The position numbers and the translations under genes were made by a program. The notes below the pieces were generated by a model that saw only the letters and a list, made by a program, of their open reading frames with translations, searched no databases and was not told where the DNA came from. Positions 1 through 5,558 of a stretch of DNA of 13,760 nt are shown in pieces. Position 1 is the first letter of the stretch. Each line of letters begins with the position of its first letter. This stretch comes from Actinomycetota bacterium (GTDB lineage: Bacteria > Actinomycetota > Actinomycetes > S36-B12), in the NCBI GenBank assembly GCA_947472655.1, contig CANJCG010000038.1:1-13760 (forward strand), written 5' to 3'.

Positions 1-470
1 ACTACGAGTCCGCGAACTGCGTTCTCAAGAACTGTTGCGGCGTCGCTTGGTCGTGATGCATTTCCAAGGAACACCGCGCGCATAAACCACCGCGGGCCTT
101 CTATGCCTACGAAGCGTGCGGGCTGCAAGCCCTGCTCCCCCGGCACCTGGGCTCGAAGTTCTGGGCCAAATGTTCCCAGCGCTTCTTCAACGAGTCCATT
201 TGAACTATTGATAGATGACGTTATTTGTTGTCTTGCGTCGTCCCAAAGCCCGCCTGATTTTGGAGCGGCGAATACTTGGATTTGCACGCCGCTGTCGACC
301 GTGGCCAAGGTCACCAAAGCGACTGCGCCTGTGTTCTCGTCAACCTGAACCTGCACATCTACACCAGGGATAGCTGAAACGAGCAGGCTGCCCAGATCAA
401 GGCGCTCTGTTTCATCCCAGACCACTTCAGATTCATCCAGTGGGCCGTTTACGCGATAGTCGTTGCTCAC
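1..470 (-). CDS. DUF3710 family protein (partial, 3' end outside window)
   Basis: Reading leftward from a GTG at 470, the frame stays open for 156 codons to the window edge, so the C-terminus is missing. The translation shows the DUF3710 signature: RLDLGSLLV near residue 23, a beta-rich block ending in QVFAAPKSGGLWDDAR (residues 65-80), FGPELRAQVPG (101-111) and ARFVGIEGPRWFMRAVF (118-134). DUF3710 is an actinobacterial family with no established function, and it usually lies directly after dut. The GTG start overlaps the dut stop as GTGA, so the two genes are almost certainly co-transcribed and translationally coupled. No membrane segment or signal peptide is visible, so a cytosolic location is likely. 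The family call is firm and the role is unknown. Confidence 0.88.
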   Translation of the reverse strand, partial: MSNDYRVNGPLDESEVVWDETERLDLGSLLVSAIPGVDVQVQVDENTGAVALVTLATVDSGVQIQVFAAPKSGGLWDDARQQITSSINSSNGLVEEALGTFGPELRAQVPGEQGLQPARFVGIEGPRWFMRAVFLGNASRPSDAATVLENAVRGLV

Positions 471-925
471 GAGTCCACCGTAGTAGAACCTGTGCCTGTT
501 GAGCCGAACCCACCCTGTCCACGGTGACTCCCGGGTAGTTGGGTGACTTCAATGAGATCTGCCAGCGCAACGGGCTTAATCACTAATTGGGCGATGCGTT
601 CCCCTCGCTCAAGTGTGATCGATAGGTGGCGATCATGATTGATCAAAATAACCCCAATCTCACCGCGGTAGCCCGCGTCAATAACACCCGGCGCATTGAC
701 CATACCCAGCCCTTGTTTCGCGGCGAGGCCGCTTCTGGGGTGAACAAAGCCGGCATAGCCAGGTGGCAGAGCTATGGCGATGCCTGTGGGAACCACAGCG
801 CGCTCTCCTGGTGCCAGCGTTACTGTCGCTCGCGCGCGCAGATCCATGGCGGCATCGCCCGGGTGCTCATAACTAGGTAGTGGTAGTCGATCGTCTAATC
901 GCTGAATCAGCACGGGCACCTTCAT
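467..925 (-). CDS. dut: dUTP diphosphatase (dUTPase)
   Basis: Hydrolyses dUTP to dUMP and pyrophosphate, keeping uracil out of DNA and supplying dUMP for thymidylate synthesis. All five motifs of the homotrimeric dUTPase family are present in 152 residues, the usual length: motif 1 DAAMDLRA (24-31), motif 2 HPRSGLA (62-68), motif 3 GVIDAGYRGE with catalytic Asp83 (80-89), motif 4 GERIAQLV (108-115) and the C-terminal P-loop-like arm RGQGGFGSTG with Phe140 (135-144). The ATG at 925 has no Shine-Dalgarno but lies 8 nt after a TAGAGT box, consistent with a leaderless mRNA. It overlaps the downstream DUF3710 gene by 4 bases (GTGA). Function is highly confident. Confidence 0.98.
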   Translation of the reverse strand: MKVPVLIQRLDDRLPLPSYEHPGDAAMDLRARATVTLAPGERAVVPTGIAIALPPGYAGFVHPRSGLAAKQGLGMVNAPGVIDAGYRGEIGVILINHDRHLSITLERGERIAQLVIKPVALADLIEVTQLPGSHRGQGGFGSTGTGSTTVDS

Positions 926-933
926 AGGAGTCG

Positions 934-939
934 ACTCTA
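934..939 (-). promoter_or_regulatory. Putative -10 box (TAGAGT) for leaderless dut
   Basis: On the minus strand TAGAGT fits the actinobacterial TANNNT -10 consensus. It ends 8 nt before the dut ATG, which places the transcription start at or next to the A of ATG. No Shine-Dalgarno-like purine run precedes the ATG. No clear -35 is visible. Its -35 zone would overlap the -10 of the divergent DUF3093 gene. Confidence 0.55.
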
Positions 940-950
940 CTGAGGCCGCC

Positions 951-956
951 TAGAGT
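951..956 (+). promoter_or_regulatory. Putative -10 box (TAGAGT) for leaderless DUF3093 gene
   Basis: The same hexamer as the divergent dut box. It ends 7 nt before the GTG at 964, the expected spacing for a transcript that begins at the start codon. This spacing is one reason for preferring GTG 964 over the in-frame GTG at 955. No good -35 is visible, and the two divergent promoters overlap. Confidence 0.55.
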
Positions 957-963
957 GTGCGGT

Positions 964-1455
964 GTGAGTAGTTATCGAGAGCGCCTCTTGCCCAAGTGGT
1001 GGGTCTATGGGCTTGCTGCTGGGCTCGTAGCCATGCTGAGCATTGCCTACGGGGCTGCTTATGATCCGAAAATTGGCTGGACGATGTTTGCCGTGATCTT
1101 CGGCCTTTTGGCACTCGTGATGACAACGAGTTCACCCGTCATAGAGGTAACCGACGTTCTCCGGGTCGATAGTGCTCGGTTGCCAATCTCCCATATTGGC
1201 TCTGTGGGCATTTTGGACCCTCATCAGACCCGTGCAGCACGCAGTAGCCGCGATCATGCGTTGGACTACACGCTATTGAAACTTTGGTCGAGCACATCAT
1301 CGGTGTCAATTCAAGTGGAAGACCCGAAAGATCCGCATCCGGGCTGGATCTTTAGTACACGTAATCCCGAAAAACTGGCAACGGCTATAGGTGCGGCTCT
1401 AACCGCTCGTCGCGAATCAGGTGGCCCAAGTGCGCAGAGATCTGAGACAGTATGA
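964..1455 (+). CDS. DUF3093 family membrane protein
   Basis: About 163 residues. The start SYRERLLPKWW leads into two adjacent hydrophobic segments (about residues 12-32 and 36-55) and then a soluble domain, ending with the DUF3093 hallmark: LLKLWSSTSSVSIQVEDPKDPHP followed by WIFSTRNPEKLATAI (about 104-142). It is therefore probably a two-pass inner-membrane protein with a cytosolic C-terminal domain. No biochemical role is established for this actinobacterial family, which commonly sits next to dut. I chose GTG 964 because homologues begin near S-Y-R-E-R and because a -10 box lies 7 nt upstream; GTG 955 is in frame but less likely. It overlaps the next gene by ATGA, so translational coupling is expected. 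Confidence 0.87.
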   Translation: MSSYRERLLPKWWVYGLAAGLVAMLSIAYGAAYDPKIGWTMFAVIFGLLALVMTTSSPVIEVTDVLRVDSARLPISHIGSVGILDPHQTRAARSSRDHALDYTLLKLWSSTSSVSIQVEDPKDPHPGWIFSTRNPEKLATAIGAALTARRESGGPSAQRSETV

Positions 1456-1730
1456 ATATGAACGAGACAACGCCCGAAATTGTTGATGAACAGCCCAACC
1501 TGGTCATGCACCTCATCGCGCCAATTACGGCCACAGGTGCCACGATGTTGGTTCGCAAGGTGTTGAATGCGGGTTATCAACGATCCAGCGGACGTACTGC
1601 GCCAGATCCTCGAGATCCACGAGTGAACATCGGGCGCGCCTTGATGTGGGCGATAGTCACTGCTGCAACAGCAGCGGCAGTAGAGACGGTGGTGTACCGC
1701 GCAATGAATCGCGGCACACACACCGACTAG
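1452..1730 (+). CDS. DUF4235 family small membrane protein
   Basis: A 92-residue protein of the DUF4235 type: a hydrophobic stretch (about 17-38, LVMHLIAPITATGATMLV) running into RKVLNAGYQ, a polar linker with PDPRDPRVNIGRAL (51-64), then a second Ala-rich hydrophobic helix (about 61-83) ending in a basic tail. This predicts a two-helix membrane protein. The family is actinobacterial and its function is unknown. ATG 1452 overlaps the DUF3093 stop (ATGA); a second ATG two codons later (1458) is also possible. It is the last gene of a two-gene unit and ends 9 bp from the stop of the convergent DUF4193 gene, with no hairpin terminator visible between them. Confidence 0.83.
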   Translation: MNMNETTPEIVDEQPNLVMHLIAPITATGATMLVRKVLNAGYQRSSGRTAPDPRDPRVNIGRALMWAIVTAATAAAVETVVYRAMNRGTHTD

Positions 1731-1739
1731 ATCTGGACC

Positions 1740-2036
1740 TTATGAACAGTCAGAGCAAACCGGGCCAGTCTTGGCCTCGTGATCTAGTTGACTTCGATGG
1801 TGAACCAAGAAGCACTTGGAACACGTGAACTCATCTGACTGACGCGGTAATACTCGAATGGTCAAACTTTCATCCGAGAGATCCGCACCAGGCAACTCGA
1901 GATTCTCAGCGGCTTCAGCCTCATCAACATCGATTGCGCCTGATGATTTTTCGGCGCGACGTGCTTTGAGGTCCTCTAGTGAATCCTCGGCTAACTCTTC
2001 GTCTGTTTTTCTTGGTGCGTCGTAATCAGTTGCCAT
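1740..2036 (-). CDS. DUF4193 family zinc-ribbon protein
   Basis: A 98-residue acidic protein. The N-terminal half is low-complexity and rich in Asp/Glu (TDEELAEDSLEDLKARR, residues 11-27). The C-terminal half carries the conserved DUF4193 core: TIRVLPRQSDEFTCSKCFLV (59-78), then HHRSQL, and a final CSDC. The pairs Cys72/Cys75 and Cys94/Cys97 form a CXXC...CXXC zinc-ribbon pattern, so zinc binding is expected. DUF4193 is widespread in actinobacteria with no settled function; a nucleic-acid or transcription-related role would be a guess from the ribbon. A GGGAGGG Shine-Dalgarno lies 7 nt before the ATG, so unlike its neighbours this gene looks leadered. Confidence 0.92.
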   Translation of the reverse strand: MATDYDAPRKTDEELAEDSLEDLKARRAEKSSGAIDVDEAEAAENLELPGADLSDESLTIRVLPRQSDEFTCSKCFLVHHRSQLDHEAKTGPVCSDCS

Positions 2037-2043
2037 GCCAGTG

Positions 2044-2050
2044 CCCTCCC
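2044..2050 (-). promoter_or_regulatory. Shine-Dalgarno (GGGAGGG) of DUF4193
   Basis: A strong purine-rich site on the minus strand, 7 nt before the ATG at 2036. It fixes the start and contrasts with the SD-less starts of dut, DUF3093 and the gamma-carbonic-anhydrase-like gene. The promoter was not identified with confidence; a CACAAT-like hexamer lies near 2082-2087 on the same strand. Confidence 0.7.
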
Positions 2051-2121
2051 AATCGGCTACCTAACTGATGCAGCGCCGCGATTGTGCCTCATTTCTGGCC
2101 GAATACCACTATTGAGCGCGT

Positions 2122-2154
2122 GTTAGCCGCCTCACTTACGCTTAGCGCTAACCT
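2122..2154 (+). promoter_or_regulatory. Putative promoter with overlapping palindrome upstream of the gamma-carbonic-anhydrase-like gene
   Basis: TAACCT at 2149-2154 fits TANNNT and ends 7 nt before ATG 2162, suggesting a leaderless transcript. Overlapping it is a perfect 10-bp palindrome, TTAGCGCTAA (2142-2151). GTTAGC at 2122-2127 and GCTAAC at 2147-2152 form a wider inverted pair, 25 bp start to start. A repressor site over the -10 is possible but is inference. The whole 125-bp divergent gap (2037-2161) holds no gene. Confidence 0.4.
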
Positions 2155-2161
2155 CATCTGT

Positions 2162-2680
2162 ATGCCCATCTATGCCCTTGGCGACAGTGAACCCCAGATT
2201 GACCCTTCAGCTTTCGTTCATCCTGATGCAGTCGTCATAGGTGACGTACGCATCGGGCCGGAATCATCTGTCTGGCCTGGAGTCGTGCTTCGCGGTGATC
2301 ATGGCTACATCAGCATCGGAGCCCAAAGTTCGATTCAGGACGGAACTGTTATCCATTGCACTGATACGAACCCAACACTTATCGGCAATCGAGTTACCGT
2401 CGGACATAACGTGCATATTGAAGGCGCCCAAATACACGATGACTGTCTTATCGGGTCTGGATCAATCGTGTTGAACCAAGCAGTCATCGGGCCTTTTTCG
2501 CTTGTGGGCGCTGGCGCCCTCGTTCCAATGCGAAGAGTCGTACCTCCCCATGCACGTGCTTTAGGCATTCCTTGCGTCATTCAAGAAGACACCGTTGACG
2601 GCCATCCAGACCCAGACGGCGTGGCAGGGTACGTTGCTAATGCGCATCGCTATAAAAAAGAAATGCGCCGACTTAGCTAG
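2162..2680 (+). CDS. Gamma carbonic anhydrase-like hexapeptide-repeat protein
   Basis: A 172-residue left-handed beta-helix protein with hexapeptide repeats of the [LIV]-G-x-x-x type throughout (VIGDVRIGPESSVWPG, residues 25-40; further repeats to about 123) and a C-terminal helix (about 155-172). Diagnostic gamma-class motifs are present: VVLRGD (41-46, Arg44 and Asp46), SIQDGTVIH (57-65, His65) and TVGHNVHIEG (79-88, His82). The third zinc ligand of the family, the His of the usual L-H-G motif, is replaced by Glu87, so carbonic anhydrase activity is uncertain; a related transferase-like or structural role is possible. I chose ATG 2162 because homologues begin close to it and because a -10 box lies 7 nt upstream; an in-frame start at 2084 would add 26 unconserved residues. 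The stop is 15 bp from that of the convergent phosphatase gene. Confidence 0.88.
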   Translation: MPIYALGDSEPQIDPSAFVHPDAVVIGDVRIGPESSVWPGVVLRGDHGYISIGAQSSIQDGTVIHCTDTNPTLIGNRVTVGHNVHIEGAQIHDDCLIGSGSIVLNQAVIGPFSLVGAGALVPMRRVVPPHARALGIPCVIQEDTVDGHPDPDGVAGYVANAHRYKKEMRRLS

Positions 2681-2695
2681 TTGTTTGCCATCACA

Positions 2696-3568
2696 TCAGT
2701 TCTGAGCTTCGCGCAAGGATGCACGTAGTGCAATTGCGATCTGCGGCACAGCGGCAACCATGATTTCTTCGTGCGGGCTCTCCGCCCAGAGCCCGGTAAC
2801 GATCGCGCCGGCCTCTCGAGCAATGAGATATCCCGCTGCCACATCCCAGCGTTGAAGCCCATGTTCGTAGTACGCGTCGAGGCGACCTCGAGCCAACCAG
2901 CAGAAGTCAACAGTTGCGCATCCCATTCTGCGAAAATCGCGAACCTGATTCGCAATCGCCAAAATGACCTGCGCTTGCTCTTTTCGACGCTCCCCCGAAT
3001 ACCCAAACCCAGTGGCGGTTAGGGCGGTTGTCAGATCCCGACACTCACGCACGTGTAGCTGCTCTGCCCAGCTTGGCTCGCTGAGTGCATGGCGAATGAG
3101 CCAGGAGCCACCCCCCTTGATGGCAACATACGCTTCATTGAACTCGGGCACCATCACAATGCCAATGACAGATTCGCCTTCAACTTCAGCCGCTACAGAC
3201 ACAGCCCACATGGGGATGCCGTAGAGGTAGTTAACGGTTCCATCTAATGGATCAACCACCCAGCGCACACCTGAAGTCCCAAAACGTTCACCGCCTTCTT
3301 CGCCTAGGAATCCATCCGTAGGTCGAGCTCCCAGAAGCACCTCAACGAGTCGATCCTCTGCCCCGCGATCCATCTCCGTCACAGCGTCCACGGCAGTGGA
3401 TTTAGATTCCACGATGAGGTCGTGCGGACGCTCGTCGCGCAAGAATTTGGCTGCCATGATGGTGGCCTCCCAGGCCAATGGCAGCAATACATGGCGCGTG
3501 AGGAGTTCTTCGACTGGTTCCACATCCCCATCATGCCCTCGCTGGGCTGATATTTTTACGAACCCCAC
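2696..3568 (-). CDS. Inositol monophosphatase family protein
   Basis: A member of the Mg2+-dependent, Li+-sensitive sugar-phosphatase superfamily, which dephosphorylates inositol monophosphate, histidinol phosphate, fructose-1,6-bisphosphate or similar compounds. Visible metal and substrate motifs are GEE (89-91), WVVDPLDGTVNY (103-114, metal-binding Asp106 and Asp109), RRMGCATVDFCWLARGRLDAY (from 213) and WDVAAGYLIAREAGA (241-255, Asp242). Its 290 residues are close to the family norm. The substrate cannot be assigned from sequence; actinobacterial proteins of this group are often annotated SuhB-like. GTG 3568 gives the longest frame; GTG 3523 (residue 16, VEPVEELL) better matches where homologues begin, and neither has a convincing SD. 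It diverges from the MFS gene across about 20 bp. Confidence 0.92.
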   Translation of the reverse strand: MGFVKISAQRGHDGDVEPVEELLTRHVLLPLAWEATIMAAKFLRDERPHDLIVESKSTAVDAVTEMDRGAEDRLVEVLLGARPTDGFLGEEGGERFGTSGVRWVVDPLDGTVNYLYGIPMWAVSVAAEVEGESVIGIVMVPEFNEAYVAIKGGGSWLIRHALSEPSWAEQLHVRECRDLTTALTATGFGYSGERRKEQAQVILAIANQVRDFRRMGCATVDFCWLARGRLDAYYEHGLQRWDVAAGYLIAREAGAIVTGLWAESPHEEIMVAAVPQIAIALRASLREAQN

Positions 3569-3575
3569 TGCGCAC

Positions 3576-3581
3576 TAGCGT
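3576..3581 (+). promoter_or_regulatory. Putative -10 box (TAGCGT) for leaderless MFS gene
   Basis: TAGCGT fits TANNNT and ends exactly 7 nt before the in-frame GTG at 3589, the same geometry as at DUF3093 and the gamma-carbonic-anhydrase-like gene. No Shine-Dalgarno precedes either GTG 3580 or GTG 3589. If this -10 is real, translation starts at 3589, because GTG 3580 overlaps the box itself. Confidence 0.45.
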
Positions 3582-3588
3582 GATCCAT

Positions 3589-4773
3589 GTGTTGAGCGCC
3601 TATCGAGACTTGTTTCGCATCCCCGGAGCGTGGCAATTTTCTGGTGCAACTTTTCTCGCCAGGCTGCCTATTGCCATTGTGATGCTTGGTGTCGTTTTGT
3701 ATGTGGCTGGAACTACCGGGTCATATGCCCAAGCTGGGGCAATCGCAGGTGTCTTCCAGATTTGCGCCGCAGTCGGCGCCATCTTCACGAGTCGCATCAT
3801 TGATAAACGCGGCCAACGGATGACACTTCCATTACTCGCCTGCATGAACAGTGTCGGTCTCATCATATTTTTATACAGCAATGAAAATCTGGCCGTCCAA
3901 ATCTTCGGCATTGCATTAGCTGGTATTAGCCAACCGGCCCTCGGCGCAGTGGTCCGCGCACGTTGGGTCTACGTATTAGTTGATTCTCCCGAGATGAAAC
4001 GTACTGCTTTCGCATGGGAAAGCATTATAGATGAATTGATTTTTATTGTAGGTCCGATTTTCACTGTCGTGATGAGCGTACAGATTGGTCTGGAATTCCC
4101 GATTGTTATTTCAATCGTGTTCATGCTAACCGGATCTGTTCTGCTTTCACTCCAACGCAAGACTGAACCACGTACTCACAACTCCGACCTGCCAAAAGTG
4201 AACATCTTTAGCCACACAGGAATGTGGCGGATGCCGATAATCGGCGCCTGCTTCGGTTGGCTTTTCGGCAGCTATGAAGTCACGACTGTCGCCTTTGCGA
4301 CGGAGGCTGGCCATCCCGAAATGACTGGTTTCATTTTGGGGGTTTGGGCCGGATGCTCGGCCATAGGCGGTTTATGGTTTGGGCATCGGGCGTGGAAATC
4401 CACACTGCCACGCCAATTGGTTGTCTGCACCTCCATTGCCTGCCTGGCTTTTATGCCCGCGGTGTTCGCGCGATCCATTCCCACTCTTTTTATAGCCACG
4501 ATGGTCGCTGGCTTTGCCATCGCTCCCGGCCTGATCACTACGTATTCGGTAACTGAACAACTTATTCCAGCGAATATGCTCACTGAGGCCCTCACTTGGA
4601 CAAACTCAGGCATGATTTTGGGTTACGCGGCTGGCACAGCGATTTCGGGAGTGCTCATCGATTCAGTCGGTACGTCAATGAGCTATATCTTGCCCGTCGT
4701 TGGTGCTTTGGCCGCTACTGTTTTTGCATTGCGTGCGACACCTCGGCATAGACCTGCACTCACCAGCAACTGA
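3589..4773 (+). CDS. Major facilitator superfamily transporter
   Basis: About 394 residues with roughly twelve hydrophobic segments spread along the protein, as expected for an MFS carrier in the cytoplasmic membrane. The loop between helices 2 and 3 has a motif-A-like charged stretch, SRIIDKRGQR (about 68-77). A conserved intramembrane charged segment, WESIIDELIFIVGP (143-156), resembles proton- or solute-coupling motifs in drug and sugar efflux carriers. The N-terminus (SAYRDLFRIPGAWQFSGATF) is typical of an actinobacterial subgroup. Substrate is unknown. The start is taken as GTG 3589 because of the -10 spacing; GTG 3580 is three codons longer. The body, for example 3841-3910, looks more A+T-rich than the flanking genes, though this was not computed. 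It precedes sepH by 44 bp on the same strand. Confidence 0.88.
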   Translation: MLSAYRDLFRIPGAWQFSGATFLARLPIAIVMLGVVLYVAGTTGSYAQAGAIAGVFQICAAVGAIFTSRIIDKRGQRMTLPLLACMNSVGLIIFLYSNENLAVQIFGIALAGISQPALGAVVRARWVYVLVDSPEMKRTAFAWESIIDELIFIVGPIFTVVMSVQIGLEFPIVISIVFMLTGSVLLSLQRKTEPRTHNSDLPKVNIFSHTGMWRMPIIGACFGWLFGSYEVTTVAFATEAGHPEMTGFILGVWAGCSAIGGLWFGHRAWKSTLPRQLVVCTSIACLAFMPAVFARSIPTLFIATMVAGFAIAPGLITTYSVTEQLIPANMLTEALTWTNSGMILGYAAGTAISGVLIDSVGTSMSYILPVVGALAATVFALRATPRHRPALTSN

Positions 4774-4778
4774 GGCAG

Positions 4779-4811
4779 TATGTTGGGCTCCTCACTAATG
4801 CGCGAAAGGAG
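4779..4811 (+). promoter_or_regulatory. Putative -10 (TATGTT) and Shine-Dalgarno for sepH
   Basis: TATGTT (4779-4784) fits TANNNT. A transcript starting near 4791 would carry the strong SD AAAGGAG (4805-4811), 6 nt before TTG 4818. The SD decides the start codon: the nearby ATG at 4798 is out of frame, and the frame upstream closes at a TAG at 4749. The SD is well supported. The -10 is tentative, and read-through from the MFS gene is equally possible. Confidence 0.5.
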
Positions 4812-4817
4812 ATCACC

Positions 4818-5558
4818 TTGGAACCTCTCAACCCAAGGGAGATTCAGTCTCGCGTACGTGCCGGAGCAGATCCGGCTGTGATCGCTGCCGAAACTGGCTG
4901 GCCATTAGACCGAGTGGTTCGCTACGCCGGCCCACCACTTGGTGAGCGCGAGTTCATCGTCACTTCTGCGCTCACAACAGAATTACGTCGTACCAATTCA
5001 TCTGTTTCTCTTTCGGATTCGGTATCCGCTGTCGTTGCGCACACGGGGTATTCCCCTGTTTCCATCACCTGGGATTCTTATCGCCGTGAAGATGGCAAAT
5101 GGATCGTCACGGCACTTCTGCCTACATGGAAACACGGCACTAAAGCTGTCTGGACTTACGATCACAGTGGACGCAATTTGCACCCGCTTGATGACGTCGC
5201 ACGTCGTTTAATGGGAGTTGAGCCCGATGGTGAGATGGACTTCATCACTGACACCCCAATTGCTGTACTCATTGAAGAAGCTGAAGTCGAAGTAATCGGT
5301 GAAACTCGTCCGCGACTGAAGGCTGTTCCGTCTATAGCAATCGACTCCGAGGATGAAATACACGCCAGAGTCGAGGCTGAGATTCAAGAAATATTTGAAG
5401 ATGAAAACAACACCTTGATGTTGCCAATGCCAACAGAAGCTCCTGCTTCGCAGAATAAGCCTCCAACGAGAAAGCCTGTGAAAACTAAGGGACGGCGAGC
5501 AAGCATCCCTACTTGGGACGAAATCCTCTTTGGTACCAGCAAGAATGATGACGCTTAA
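4818..5558 (+). CDS. sepH: SepH-like cell division regulator (DUF3071), N-terminally short
   Basis: SepH is an actinobacterial protein that binds FtsZ and promotes filament and Z-ring assembly. Three family parts are visible in 246 residues: a helix-turn-helix-like segment PREIQSRVRAGADPAVIAAE (6-25) continuing to LGERE (41-45); the WDSYRREDGKW (85-95) to HPLDDVARRLMG (122-133) block; and, after an acidic, poorly conserved linker, the C-terminal signature KGRRASIPTWDEILFG (224-239). SepH proteins I know begin with a further stretch of roughly 70-90 residues (the front of DUF3071). Here that stretch is absent and cannot lie upstream in frame, because a stop occurs at 4749. The TTG start is fixed by a strong SD. 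The stop codon overlaps that of the convergent phosphatase gene. Confidence 0.87.
   Translation: MEPLNPREIQSRVRAGADPAVIAAETGWPLDRVVRYAGPPLGEREFIVTSALTTELRRTNSSVSLSDSVSAVVAHTGYSPVSITWDSYRREDGKWIVTALLPTWKHGTKAVWTYDHSGRNLHPLDDVARRLMGVEPDGEMDFITDTPIAVLIEEAEVEVIGETRPRLKAVPSIAIDSEDEIHARVEAEIQEIFEDENNTLMLPMPTEAPASQNKPPTRKPVKTKGRRASIPTWDEILFGTSKNDDA

Noticed and set aside
103..348. Open frame of 81 codons on the plus strand
   Set aside because: It lies antisense inside the DUF3710 coding sequence, has no recognisable domain, and the minus-strand frame matches a known family.
2084..2161. Longer N-terminus for the gamma-carbonic-anhydrase-like gene, starting at 2084
   Set aside because: The extra 26 residues are not conserved in the family, no SD precedes that start, and a -10 box lies exactly 7 nt before ATG 2162, inside the proposed extension.
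2677..3022. Overlapping frames on both strands within the phosphatase gene region
   Set aside because: Out-of-frame shadows of the inositol-monophosphatase gene, whose motifs are unbroken across this stretch.
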